Both the position numbers and the translations under genes were made by a program. A stretch of 64,000 bases of DNA from DATBHW01 sp046704085 (lineage in GTDB: Bacteria; Chloroflexota; Ktedonobacteria; Ktedonobacterales; DATBGS01): assembly GCA_046704085.1 (NCBI GenBank), contig JBJKSJ010000251.1, positions 15,510 to 79,509 of the forward strand, given 5' to 3'. Shown in pieces: positions 46,209-55,581 of this stretch (the stretch's first letter is position 1; every line of letters begins with the position of its first letter). The notes under the pieces were generated by a model. The model was not told where the DNA came from and did no database searches. It saw nothing but the letters and a program-made list of their open reading frames with translations.

Positions 46209-46242
46209 GGCCTATGTGGCCCGCGAACGGGCCACATAGGCC
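46209..46242 (+). terminator. Perfect 15-bp hairpin with CGAA loop
   Basis: GGCCTATGTGGCCCG at 46209-46223 pairs fully with 46228-46242 around a CGAA tetraloop, 13 bases after the exporter stop. No T tract follows (GTATCGCC), so it may block 3' exonucleases or be symmetric for both strands rather than a classic terminator. Confidence 0.6.
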
Positions 46243-46407
46243 GTATCGCCCTTGATACCAAGATCTTTCTTGTTGCTGAGACTCGGAATGTTCGCCCTTG
46301 GTGTCTATCTGGCCCGTCAGCGGCATAATTGGTCGTCGCCAGACTGAGGGATGACCGGGATGCCTGTTTTGTGCATATCCCCGGCTGCCACTGAGAAGGA
46401 GTTGGAG

Positions 46408-47985
46408 ATGCTTATCCTGAAGCGGCCCGGCACACGAGGAGGTTTTGTGGCCACCCTGGCACTCGCCGCCTTGCTCGCAGCGTGCGGCGGCGCGCCGTCA
46501 GTACAAGGCACCCCTACGCCGATGGCCTGCAACACGCCGACCGCAGCCGGTGCTACGTCTGTACCACCCGGCGCCCCCGTGGAGGATATCTGCTACGCGA
46601 CGGAGTGGCCTGCCCCGAATGGGGACCTGTACAACACGCGGGTCGCGCACTCGACCATTGCTTCGACGAACGTGTCGAAGCTGGGAGTTGCCTGGACGGT
46701 CCCCCTGCAAGGCAAGGGTGCTGATGGTGCAGACGTTGCCAATCCGGTGATTGCCAACGGCATCGCCTACCTTCAAGATGGGGCTTCCAATGTCATCGCG
46801 GTGCAGAATGCGACTGGCCGGGTCCTCTGGACACACGACTACAACTCTCCTGAGATTTCTGGGCCAAACGGCGTGACCATCGCCAATGGCAGAATCTACG
46901 GCGTTACCGCGAGTGGGGTGTTCGCCCTGGATGCGCAAACAGGCCAGCAAGTATGGTATGATACGCATCTCGCGGCAGGTAAGGTCAACTTCGACATCGC
47001 CCCACAGGTAGCCAACGGCAAAGTCTTCGTCGCGTCGGCGATCACCGTTGGTGGCGGCATCATCTATGCCCTCAACGACAACACCGGCGCCACGCTCTGG
47101 AGCTTCCAGACGGTGGTAGACAAGGTAGGCCAGCAACTCAAGGCGACCGCAGGGGGTGCTTGGGATGCCATGCTGATCGGCCCGGATAACTCCGTCTACG
47201 CGGGTATCGGCAATCCGTACCTCTCGCTCCAGGAGGCGCAGGCGACCCCCAGTCGTGAATTGTACACGGATAGTATAGTCAAGCTCAATCAAACGACGGG
47301 GCAGTTGGAGTGGTATTACCAGGCATTCCCCAACGACTTTCATGATTGGGATCTGCAAATCTCGCCCATCTATACCACGGTTGCCGGGCGCCCGGTGGTG
47401 CTCGCCGCTGGCAAAGGGGGGGTGGTGTTTGCCTTCGACGCCGCGAGCGGCCAGGTGCTGTGGAAGACCTCAGTCGGTATCCATAACGGACACGACGATG
47501 ACGGCCAGATGGCCCTCGACGGCACGCTCCACTTACAGACACCGTACACGCTGGAACCAGGAGAAGTCGGCGGGGTGGAGACGAACATGGCTGCTGCGGA
47601 CGGCGTGGTGTATGTGCCGGTTGATGACCTGCCAGAAACGTTCGCGACTGCCACCGCCCGTGTTGGCACATCAAACTTCGCCCAGGGTAAAGGAGAGATG
47701 GTTGCCATCGACATAGCCACAGGGAAGCCACTGTGGACAACCCAACTGCCACAATTGCCGTTGGGAGGGGCGACGGTCTCCAATGATCTCGTGTTGACGA
47801 CCACGTTGACCGGCGAACTCATCGCGCTCGCGCGCCAGGATGGATCGGTTGTCTGGACGGCGCAGCTTCCGGGCGGCTCGAATACGACGTTGGCTATCGT
47901 TGGGAATACGCTGCTCGCTGGGGCGGGCATCCCGCTGACTACGGCGCAGCACCCAGTGGTGGCCGCCTATCGACTTGGCGCGTAG
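46408..47985 (+). CDS. PQQ-binding-like beta-propeller lipoprotein
   Basis: An exported ~525-residue protein. The signal peptide (residues ~1-27) ends with a lipobox LLAACGG, so it should be a lipoprotein on the outer face of the membrane. Then follows an eight-bladed pyrrolo-quinoline quinone propeller with W-docking repeats such as NVIAVQNATGRVLWTHDY, FALDAQTGQQVWY, IYALNDNTGATLWSF. The segment DFHDWDLQISPI resembles the metal/PQQ site region of quinoprotein dehydrogenases. The start at 46408 is supported by GAAGGAG. Possible dehydrogenase or scaffold; no cytochrome partner is adjacent. Confidence 0.87.
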   Translation: MLILKRPGTRGGFVATLALAALLAACGGAPSVQGTPTPMACNTPTAAGATSVPPGAPVEDICYATEWPAPNGDLYNTRVAHSTIASTNVSKLGVAWTVPLQGKGADGADVANPVIANGIAYLQDGASNVIAVQNATGRVLWTHDYNSPEISGPNGVTIANGRIYGVTASGVFALDAQTGQQVWYDTHLAAGKVNFDIAPQVANGKVFVASAITVGGGIIYALNDNTGATLWSFQTVVDKVGQQLKATAGGAWDAMLIGPDNSVYAGIGNPYLSLQEAQATPSRELYTDSIVKLNQTTGQLEWYYQAFPNDFHDWDLQISPIYTTVAGRPVVLAAGKGGVVFAFDAASGQVLWKTSVGIHNGHDDDGQMALDGTLHLQTPYTLEPGEVGGVETNMAAADGVVYVPVDDLPETFATATARVGTSNFAQGKGEMVAIDIATGKPLWTTQLPQLPLGGATVSNDLVLTTTLTGELIALARQDGSVVWTAQLPGGSNTTLAIVGNTLLAGAGIPLTTAQHPVVAAYRLGA

Positions 47986-48054
47986 GGGTGCAGCATACCC
48001 ACTGATTCTGCTCCAACATGGCAAGCGCACTCTCAAGAGAAAGGTGCAGCCACC

Positions 48055-48294
48055 ATGGCATCATCACACGAACACACCGATGCGGCCTCTGCGGCTGGCA
48101 AGGCACGCTTACCTTCCGCCTTGGCGGCTGTTGATATTCGCAAATCACTTCCTCTGGGACATGAGCGGATCGACATTTTGAAGGGCATCACCCTGTGCAT
48201 TCAAAAAGGCGAGTTTGTGGTTCTCATCGGCCCCTCTGGCTCAGGCAAATCGACGCTGCTGGGCTTCATCACCGGGCTGAAACGGGTGCCATGA
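48055..48294 (+). pseudogene. Truncated ABC ATPase (N-terminal fragment)
   Basis: A 79-codon fragment: ILKGITLCIQKGEFVVLIGP, then SGSGKSTLLGFITGLKRVP and a stop. It matches a LolD/MacB-type ABC ATPase up to Walker A and then ends; the signature, Walker B and switch regions are absent. Probably cut by a deletion joining to the isomerase remnant at 48345. Confidence 0.8.
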
Positions 48295-48344
48295 TACAGA
48301 AGAGATACGGTGCCCCATGAAGAGAGGCGAGTGAATTTACCACG

Positions 48345-48580
48345 ATGCCCTTGACCTTTGAGCAAGATGTCGAATCTTATGCCCAACTTGGGGTAGAGGC
48401 GATTGAGGTCTGCGAATTCAAACTGGACGAGCGGCGCATAAACGAGCAACTGGCGCTGATTGCAAAGCACGGGCTGGTGATCAGTTCAGCCCACCCCGGC
48501 ATCCGCACGCTGTTCCTCAGCCAATCGCAGCCGGAGCCAGCAGATCCACGCGAGCGCATGGCGTTGTTCTCTTGGACCAT
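48345..48580 (+). pseudogene. Sugar phosphate isomerase/epimerase fragment
   Basis: The frame (48345-48671) begins LTFEQDVESYAQLGVEAIEV and contains HGLVISSAHPGIRTLF, resembling the N-terminal third of xylose-isomerase-like TIM-barrel proteins. Similarity stops near codon 80, and the remainder (codons to 48671) is unrelated. Only the beginning of the barrel is present, so it cannot be functional. Confidence 0.6.
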
Positions 48581-48671
48581 CCGGCGCTTTGGCGCGCTGG
48601 CAGAGGGCGTGCCGTGCAGGAGGCTGTGTATCGCACTGGAATTCCCAAGGAATATGTTTGGGGTATCGTGA

Positions 48672-49062
48672 GGTTGCCGTCAATGATGAAGCGTAGGTAA
48701 GTTCGTTTTTCAGCGCGTGGTCGGCAGGCGCGCACCACTGGGAACAAGCTATCAGACATTTTCGTGAAACGGTGGAAAGCGTCCACTGCTTATCATGCAA
48801 CTGAACAAAGTGAGACGAATGGCCCACTCTCTCTGGTCAGCCTGCGCCTGTCGTTCGAAACGAGAGATGCACCAATCTGGGGAGAATTACCACGACCTTA
48901 TTTCATGCCCAGGAGGGAGTGCCTGGCAGGCGATGATAGAAGTTGGTCGTTCGTGTGATGGATGGTTCTCTTGATGATGCGATGAGCCACTTGTAACCTT
49001 TCTTGCTCATGTCGAGGAACCTCTACACCATGCGTGAGAAAACGACCGGCAGAGCGCCCATG
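48672..49062. other. No supported gene
   Basis: Between gene fragments. A frame just before (about 48600-48680) reads EAVYRTGIPKEYVWGIV, probably the C-terminal end of some lost protein that I could not name. Otherwise only short open stretches. Confidence 0.35.
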
Positions 49063-49089
49063 ACATACCAGGCAGTTGTTGCCAACCCC

Positions 49090-49910
49090 ATCCAGAACCA
49101 CCTTATATCCTGGCACTTGATGTGGGGACCTCATCAACGCGCACATTACTGTTTGATGCGCTGGGGCTTGGGTCGCACCTGCAAGCTGAGGATATTGTGA
49201 TTGATTGCGGCAACTCCTTCTATCGTCATGATATTCGCCGTACGGCTGCCTTAAAGCCGCAGGGGATCCAGAATAACGATGTCGGCACCAGCGGCGGTGT
49301 CTGGGGACTGGAGCGCGGCTACTGCTTGATGATTGGCGGCGAACCAAATCCGGTCCGGCGTCTCGACCCCATCTTTGCCGAGCTGGCACCAGGCATCGAT
49401 GCCGCGCCGTGCATGCCTGGGAGCGAAAAGGGGGCGGCACGGAAGCGCAGGGCTATCTGCACTGCGGCCCCACCGGAGCGGGGCATTTGGTCAAGATGGT
49501 GCATAACGGCACCGAGTATGGGTTTAATGGCCGCTTATGCGGAGGGGCTCCATGTGATGCAGAATGCCGACATTGGCAAACGCCAGCAGGAGGTTGACGC
49601 CGAAACCGCGCCGTTGCTCGACCCGGAATACTATCAATATGACCTGAATCTGGCTGCTATTGCCGAACTTTGGCGGCGGGGCAGCGTCATCGGTTCCTGG
49701 CTGCTGGACCTCACTGCGCAGGCGCTCTTGATAAGCTCGGATCTGGCGACCTTTTTTGGCCGCGTCGCCGATTCCGGCGAAGGGCGCTGGACGATTGCCG
49801 CCGCAATTGACGAGGCGGTCCTCATGCCAGTACTCAGTTCGGCGCTGCTGGAACGCGCTGTCGCAGTGCAGGTGACGCTGCTGGAGACGGCATTTGCCGC
49901 CTTGACCAGA
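49090..49910 (+). pseudogene. Gluconokinase N-terminus / 6-phosphogluconate dehydrogenase chimera
   Basis: In one frame, PYILALDVGTSSTRTLLFDALG (split here as PYILALDVGT + SSTRTLLFDALG) is the N-terminal phosphate-binding strand of an FGGY sugar kinase such as gluconokinase. It joins directly to SHLQAEDIVIDCGNSFYRHD, the early NADP domain of Gnd. Two frameshifts follow near 49410-49540 (the middle YLHCGPTGAGHLVKMVHNG is in another frame), then MAAYAEGLHVMQNADIGK to AVAVQVTLLETAFAALTR. The Gnd Rossmann start and C-terminus are missing. Inferred origin: an internal deletion in a gntK-gnd operon. Confidence 0.7.
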
Positions 49911-50045
49911 GTGTGGTGATTTACGAGCGCACGGGCCTCAAGACGCCCGACATCTCCATTCTCTCCGACGCGTTTCTGGCTGAGGTGCGCGACCTGCTGC
50001 ACCGCAACCTGGCCCTGAAACTATTGGTGAAGTTGCTGGGCAATG
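49911..50045 (+). pseudogene. hsdR: Type I restriction HsdR fragment (small copy)
   Basis: About 44 codons: TGLKTPDISILSDAFLAEVR then NLALKLLVKLLGNE. This matches the C-terminal region of type I restriction subunit R and is a diverged copy (by eye roughly four of five bases alike) of positions ~61180-61310. The junction with the Gnd remnant is at about 49910. Confidence 0.65.
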
Positions 50046-50156
50046 AGTGTAGGGACTGCTGTGTTCAGTTTTGCCTTCCTCTGGATGGGCTGGACTGAGG
50101 CTGCTCTGTATGGGTATGGTTGCGCTCGCCCTAAGCGCCCAAGTCTTCTTTTGCCG

Positions 50157-50534
50157 TTAGCCCTGCGCCTCGCGCAAAACTTCGGAGGCCACGCGGAAGC
50201 CATCTACCCCTGCTGGGATGCCGCAGTAGACCGCTACCTGCAAGAGTACCTCTTGAATCTCCTCCTGGGTGCATCCGTTACGCAGCGCGCCCCGCACATG
50301 CAATGCGAGTTCTTGTGGGCGGTTCAGCGCCGCCAGCAGCCCGACGTTCAACAGGCTACGCAGTCTGGGAGGCAGCCCTGGACGTGTCCAGATTGTCCCC
50401 CAACATATCTCCGTCACCAAGTCTTGCAGCGGGCGATTGAAATCGGTCGTATTCGCCAGTGACCTATCAACATACTCATCGCCAAGAACAGCCCGCCGCT
50501 GCGCGAGACCAGCCTCGAAGGTGTCTTTGTTCAT
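50157..50534 (-). CDS. Carboxymuconolactone decarboxylase family protein
   Basis: A 125-residue AhpD/CMD-fold protein close in length to PcaC (4-carboxymuconolactone decarboxylase). It reads ADP-like FNRPLQDLVTEICWGTIWTRPGL, SLLNVGLLAALNRPQELALHVRGAL with the catalytic His, and NGCTQEEIQEVLLQVAVYCGIPAG. No CxxC redox pair, which argues for a decarboxylase/isomerase type rather than peroxidase. It is downstream of the second binding protein on the same strand; a separate role in the regulon is possible. Confidence 0.85.
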   Translation of the reverse strand: MNKDTFEAGLAQRRAVLGDEYVDRSLANTTDFNRPLQDLVTEICWGTIWTRPGLPPRLRSLLNVGLLAALNRPQELALHVRGALRNGCTQEEIQEVLLQVAVYCGIPAGVDGFRVASEVLREAQG

Positions 50535-50616
50535 TACGGTTTTCCTTTCTTACGTGTCTGATTTGCCAGATTGCTAAGAATCTGGAGTGCGATAGCAGCA
50601 TGATCCTCTGTATAGT

Positions 50617-51858
50617 TTAGCAGGGGGACATTGGATAAATCGCCGCTCGCTCAGCTACATCGAGCGGAAAGACGGTATATTGCTTGCCATCTGGTTGCAA
50701 TTGCACCACGGCCATCGGTTTATAGATATTAGCCCCATCCGAGTCAAACTTAATCCTCCCATAAAACGTCATCACGTCAAGCTGTGCCAGCGCTGCGCGC
50801 ACATCATACGGATTGATGCTTCCTGCTTGTTCCAGCGCCTGCTGAAAGGCGATCACCGCCGCCGAAGCATCGGCAACCTCATAGGGAATTTCTTGATAGG
50901 AAGGATATTGCGCAATGAAAGCTGAAGTGTAAGACTTTGGGGTTCCCCATGGATCCCTGCCCTCATATTTCAGCGCGCTGGTCCACTGGGTCGCGCCAAA
51001 GATGTCATCGGCCTGGTTTTGCAAGTAGGCGCGAAAAAGGGTCGAAGAGGGTCCGACGCTAAAGCCCATCGCTTTGGGGGAGATACACAATTCTTTCGCC
51101 TGCTTCGCCAGTAGCAGCGTATCCTGAATGTGGCCTGCGCCTAAGAGCAGGTCTGGATGCAGCGCTTTGATCGCCTGCAGTTGTGAAGTGAGGTCTTGCG
51201 TATTTGCCGGATAAAAGCCTTGATAGATCACCTGTATCCCCCGACTCTGGGCATATTCAACCGCGCCAGCCACAACCTCTTTGGAGAAGGAATCCTCCGC
51301 GCCCAACAAGGCCACCGTCTTCGCGTTGGGATCCCTCTCCAGGACGATGGCAATAATCCCACGTAAATAGTCAGTGGCTGGACTCAGCACACCAAATACG
51401 TAGCGATAGCCATGAGCAAAAATGCTGTCCGCCGAACCATTAGAACTTACCAGCGGCAAATGATAGCGTTCGGCCAAGGGCGCGACCGCTTCGGTCAGGT
51501 CCGAGCTATAGGGACCGAGGAGAAAATTGACCTGATCTTTGTTGATAAGTTGCTCATAAAGTTGGACTGCCAGCTCAGGTTGTGATTCGTCGTCATAATA
51601 GCGCAGTGCTAAACGATAGACCTTGTTGCCAATCACCAGCCCTCCATGCTGGTTGATCGTATTGATCGCCATAAGATAGCCGTCGCGGGTGTACTGGCCC
51701 TCCTGCGCCAGTTCTCCGGTAATGGAAATGCTTGCGCCAAAGGTAATCGTGCCTCCGGCGCTGTCACCTCCGCCCCAGGCGGGGATACAGCCAGTCAAGA
51801 GGAGGCATATGGATGCCGCCAGCAGTGGAGTACATCCCCTTTGAAAGCAGCGCCACAT
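50617..51858 (-). CDS. Type I periplasmic-binding lipoprotein (branched-chain/amide type), second copy
   Basis: Extracytoplasmic receptor of the LivK/AmiC type (~413 residues) with lipobox LLLTGC after the signal. The start at 51858 has GAGGTG upstream. The binding domain starts TITFGASISITGELAQEGQY. It is a paralogue of the 59.3-60.6 kb protein (shared LLGPY, YVFGVLSPA.DY, MTFYGRIKFDS, NIYKPMA). Encoded after the response regulator; it may deliver ligand to the same permease or to the sensor kinase rather than transport. Confidence 0.88.
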   Translation of the reverse strand: MWRCFQRGCTPLLAASICLLLTGCIPAWGGGDSAGGTITFGASISITGELAQEGQYTRDGYLMAINTINQHGGLVIGNKVYRLALRYYDDESQPELAVQLYEQLINKDQVNFLLGPYSSDLTEAVAPLAERYHLPLVSSNGSADSIFAHGYRYVFGVLSPATDYLRGIIAIVLERDPNAKTVALLGAEDSFSKEVVAGAVEYAQSRGIQVIYQGFYPANTQDLTSQLQAIKALHPDLLLGAGHIQDTLLLAKQAKELCISPKAMGFSVGPSSTLFRAYLQNQADDIFGATQWTSALKYEGRDPWGTPKSYTSAFIAQYPSYQEIPYEVADASAAVIAFQQALEQAGSINPYDVRAALAQLDVMTFYGRIKFDSDGANIYKPMAVVQLQPDGKQYTVFPLDVAERAAIYPMSPC

Positions 51859-51955
51859 ACGACACCTCGTTTTCTGGATCATCTGCTGATCCGCAGCGTT
51901 GAACAAGAGCAGGTCTGGCAGCAAGGCAAGCGGCCCCAGGCGGCGCGGTTGCCCT

Positions 51956-52648
51956 TCATGAAGCTATAAAACGATAGCCCGCGCCCGCTTCCGTCACGAA
52001 ATAGCGCGGGTTGGCTGGATCAGGCTCCAGTTTATGGCGCAAACGGCCCATATAGACGCGCAGGTATTCAGCTTCTTCGCCATATTCAGCGCCCCACACG
52101 CGCTGTAAGAGCATCCGATGCGTGAGTACCTTGCCGGCATTCGTTACAAGCTGCTCCAGCAAGGCAAACTCTGTGGGCGTCAGCCGGACATTTTCCCCGC
52201 AGAGCCGGACGACACGCCCCTCAAGGTCAATCTCCAGATCGCCATAGCGGCGCACGCCCGACGCGGGCGGCAGCGCGAACCACTGCCCCCGCCGCAGCGC
52301 CGCCCGGACTCGCGCCATCAATTCTTCCACGCCGAAAGGTTTTGTCAGGTAATCATCAGCGCCCAGATCAAGCGCCGCCACTTTGTCGCGCTCGTCATCC
52401 AGCGCCGTCAGGATGATGATGGGCACTGTCGACATCTCGCGGATGCGGCGGCAGACCTCCAGCCCATCCATCTGAGGCATCATGATATCGAGGATCAGCA
52501 ATTGCGGATGGTCTGTTTCCCACAGCCTGAGCGCTTCAAGGCCGTTGCTCGCCTCCAGCACGGCGAAGTCCCGCGCGCGCAAGTTGCGGCAGATGAAGGC
52601 CCGCAGTTCCAACTCATCCTCAGCAACCAGAACTCGTTTCGTTGGCAT
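51956..52648 (-). CDS. OmpR/KdpE-type response regulator
   Basis: A 230-residue two-component regulator. Receiver domain: VLVAEDELELRAFICRNL with acidic pocket, LLILDIMMPQMDGLEV with the phospho-Asp, and KPFGVEELMARV. C-terminal winged helix: VRLTPTEFALLEQLVTNAGKVLTHRML. The ATG at 52648 is preceded by AAAGGAGATC. It follows the histidine kinase by 65 bases; they form a cognate pair. It may regulate the transport operon. Confidence 0.93.
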   Translation of the reverse strand: MPTKRVLVAEDELELRAFICRNLRARDFAVLEASNGLEALRLWETDHPQLLILDIMMPQMDGLEVCRRIREMSTVPIIILTALDDERDKVAALDLGADDYLTKPFGVEELMARVRAALRRGQWFALPPASGVRRYGDLEIDLEGRVVRLCGENVRLTPTEFALLEQLVTNAGKVLTHRMLLQRVWGAEYGEEAEYLRVYMGRLRHKLEPDPANPRYFVTEAGAGYRFIAS

Positions 52649-52713
52649 GGTGATCTCCTTTGACCAGGGCAGAAACTTTTGCCTGCACCCCGCGTCAGCG
52701 CGAGGAGTCCAGA

Positions 52714-55473
52714 TCAAGCGCCAGTAGATAAGCCCGAAACGATGTGCTGTCCCTGGGAGTTTTCTCCCCTGGCAGACACAGCAATAATGGGGAGTGAAAA
52801 CGCGATGGTTGTCCCTTGCTCGCCGCTTTCGGCCCAGATGGAACCACCATGCGCTTCGATCACCGCTTTACAGATGGCTAAGCCTAGCCCGATGCCACCA
52901 GAGCGCTGCTGGATGCCCCGCTTTGCCCTGTAAAAGCGCTCAAAGATATACGGAAGCTCAATGGGGTCGATGCCGGGTCCATCAGTCCAGCAGGAGACAA
53001 TGACCCGCCCATCCTCTTGCCTGGCATCGATGCGCACTTCACCCGCTCCATAGGCGCGCGCATTCGCCAGCAAGTTACGCAGCACGACCTCGATGCGCGG
53101 CCCATCCACATCCAGCAGCGGAAGCTGTTCCGGCAAGGTAACGGACAGGGAGGGAATGGCATTGTCAAGCTGGCGCAGCGTTTGGTCCACCAGTTCCCCA
53201 AGCTGCCTGGGACGCTGATGCAGGGTGAGAATACCTGCCTCCAGCCGCGATAAATCCAGCACGTCGCTGACCAACTGCGCCAGGCGATCTGCCTGGGCGC
53301 TGATGATCTGAAGCATGTGGTGTTGATCTTCTGCCGACCAGGCAACATCCTCCTGAAGCAGCGTGGAGGCATTCCCTTTGATAACCGACAGCGGCGTGCG
53401 TAACTCGTGCCCAACCGTTGCCAGCAGTGTTGTCTTAAGCTGGTCAATCTCGCGCTCGCGAGTCACATTGCGCAAGAGTAGGCCGCGCCCATTGACCAGG
53501 CCCGACTCATCGTGGACATCAAAGACTTGAAGCCGAATAGACCGTTTTTGCGCGCTTGCGGCGGTGCCTGCCCTTTCGCCCAACTCGATCACCCAGGTTG
53601 GTGTATCGCCCTGAGCGATACGCGCCAGCATGGCATCGTATTCGTCTGGCCTTGCGCTGGCCCTGCGCAACTCCGCGTGAATCAAGTTGATCGGGCAGCC
53701 CTCCAGCAGATCAATCAATGGGCCGATCATCGCCTGCGCGCCAGGGTTGGCATAAAGCACGGTGCCTTTCACGCTCGCCAGGATCAGCCCGTCGCTCATG
53801 CTGCTCATAATGGCGGCCAGCGTTTGTTTCTCTTTCATGGCTCGTAAATAGAGACGCTTGTTTTCCCTGGCGGTTTCGCGGAGACGCTCATCAGTGCGCT
53901 CGTACAGGACCGCATGTTCCCAGGCCAGCATGGCATAGTTGGCAAACGTCAATAGGAGATCAACTTCATGCGTGCTGAAGGTCTGGGGCTGTTTGCGGTG
54001 GACGACCAGCACAACGCTGCCCACATGGCGGCTGATAATCGGGATGGAGAGCAGCGAGCGGAAGCCTTCGGCATAGGAGATGGCTGGAAAGAACTTGCCT
54101 TCTTCTGCCAGTATCTGCACGGGATGCCCGCTGCGCAAGGCCAGCATGGATGGTGATTCCTGGTCATCAGGCGAGAGACGAAAATGCTGCTGGAATGTCT
54201 CGCTGCGTCCTTCGCTGGCAAGCACCTGTAACCCCTCCTGCTCGTCCTCAACATAGACGGTGACGGCCTGCACATCGACGAGCCGTTGAACCTGATCAAT
54301 AATCGTTGCCGCCACCGCCTGTGGGTCAAGCGAGGCGACGACGGCGCTCGACGTTTCAAGGAGCGTGCGCAGTTCGGCCAACTGTGTGCTGACATCGTGT
54401 TCCAACCGTTGCAGCGAGCGTGTCAGTTCGCCAACGGCATCCATCCGGCGCGCCAGCAAAGAAAGGGTCGGCAGCGTTGGCACACGTGGGGGCGGGAACG
54501 CGCGATAGCGCGTTGCCAGGGTCTGCAACGGCTGAATCACTCGCCGGGCGAGAATGAGCCAGAAGCAGCAGCCTCCAAGCGCAAAGAGGACTGCTGCAAT
54601 CGCCAGCCAGGTACGAAAATGATAGACGACGGCCAGTGCCTCAGTGGCAGGTTGCTGAACCACGACCGCCCAGCCAGTGCCCGGCACCGGCGTCGCGCTG
54701 AAGAGCCACTCCTGCCCATCTGGCCCGATCCCTAGTGTGGTGGCTGAATGCCCAGCCAGAGCCTCGCTGGCTCCTGGCAACTCGTTCGCTACGGGCTGAA
54801 GGAGCCGTTCACGCTCAGAGGTGCCGATCAGTTGGCCTTTTTGATCGAGGAGACTGATGAGCAGATGGCGCTGCTGACGCTCCTGGGCATTGATGACGGT
54901 ACTCAGCGGAACGCTGAGGGCATTGAGCGAGAGGTTCGTTGCGACGATCCCCTCTAATTTCCCATCGGGGGCATGCACCGCCTGGGCCACTGCAACCACC
55001 GCGTCAAAGGTGGTGAGATCAACGACCCCTTCGTTCACAATCGGCACGCTTGCTTGCATAGCCACCTGATACACCGACAGCGGATCATGGGAAAAATCGA
55101 CTCCTATAGTCAGTGGGTCTGCGGGAACTGAGACACGCAGCACCCCGCCAGCATCTAACCAGTAGATACGATCAATGTCGCTGCGCGCGACTTTAAATGC
55201 GCCGAAGGTGCGCTGCATCGCCGCCAGATCGCCCTGGCGAACCTCCGGCTGCTGGCTGAGATCGACCACCGACTTTTTCGCGCTGCCAAGCTTGATGCTG
55301 GTCTCGATTGCCATCTCTTGAGCCAGAGCCAGGTCCGATGCCTGCACCTGGGATTGCAATTCCTGCTCGACGACGGTATTGACCATGAAGCCTGTGCCCA
55401 GCACGATCAGCACGAAGAGCATATAGCCGCTGAGCAATTGCACCAGCAGGGATTGATGTCGGATACGTTGCAT
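52714..55473 (-). CDS. Cache-GAF-PAS sensor histidine kinase
   Basis: A 919-residue membrane kinase. Helix 1 ~residues 13-33, extracytoplasmic dCache-type sensor ~40-285 (containing YWLDAGGVLRVSVPADP), helix 2 ~286-308, HAMP-like linker ~310-370, GAF domain ~380-530, PAS ~555-660, HisKA with phospho-acceptor His689 in TVGHELRTPLSVIKG, and a HATPase (NLLANARAYG, DGPGIDPIELPYIFERFYRA, GIGLGLAICKAVIEAHGG). It lies directly behind the transport genes and before its regulator and a second binding protein, so it probably senses the transporter's substrate. Confidence 0.93.
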   Translation of the reverse strand: MQRIRHQSLLVQLLSGYMLFVLIVLGTGFMVNTVVEQELQSQVQASDLALAQEMAIETSIKLGSAKKSVVDLSQQPEVRQGDLAAMQRTFGAFKVARSDIDRIYWLDAGGVLRVSVPADPLTIGVDFSHDPLSVYQVAMQASVPIVNEGVVDLTTFDAVVAVAQAVHAPDGKLEGIVATNLSLNALSVPLSTVINAQERQQRHLLISLLDQKGQLIGTSERERLLQPVANELPGASEALAGHSATTLGIGPDGQEWLFSATPVPGTGWAVVVQQPATEALAVVYHFRTWLAIAAVLFALGGCCFWLILARRVIQPLQTLATRYRAFPPPRVPTLPTLSLLARRMDAVGELTRSLQRLEHDVSTQLAELRTLLETSSAVVASLDPQAVAATIIDQVQRLVDVQAVTVYVEDEQEGLQVLASEGRSETFQQHFRLSPDDQESPSMLALRSGHPVQILAEEGKFFPAISYAEGFRSLLSIPIISRHVGSVVLVVHRKQPQTFSTHEVDLLLTFANYAMLAWEHAVLYERTDERLRETARENKRLYLRAMKEKQTLAAIMSSMSDGLILASVKGTVLYANPGAQAMIGPLIDLLEGCPINLIHAELRRASARPDEYDAMLARIAQGDTPTWVIELGERAGTAASAQKRSIRLQVFDVHDESGLVNGRGLLLRNVTREREIDQLKTTLLATVGHELRTPLSVIKGNASTLLQEDVAWSAEDQHHMLQIISAQADRLAQLVSDVLDLSRLEAGILTLHQRPRQLGELVDQTLRQLDNAIPSLSVTLPEQLPLLDVDGPRIEVVLRNLLANARAYGAGEVRIDARQEDGRVIVSCWTDGPGIDPIELPYIFERFYRAKRGIQQRSGGIGLGLAICKAVIEAHGGSIWAESGEQGTTIAFSLPIIAVSARGENSQGQHIVSGLSTGA

Positions 55474-55581
55474 AGCGTCGCTCCCAGACGAGACCTGCTT
55501 ATCTATAAGGGAACTACGAAACCCGCAGCATTTTCCTCATTATGCTCCCCTTGTCTACTGGTGCAAAATCGGTTGGAGAAT

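Noticed and set aside
46498..47358. 286-codon minus frame opposite the PQQ propeller
   Set aside because: The plus strand shows signal peptide, lipobox and repeats; the minus frame shows nothing recognisable.
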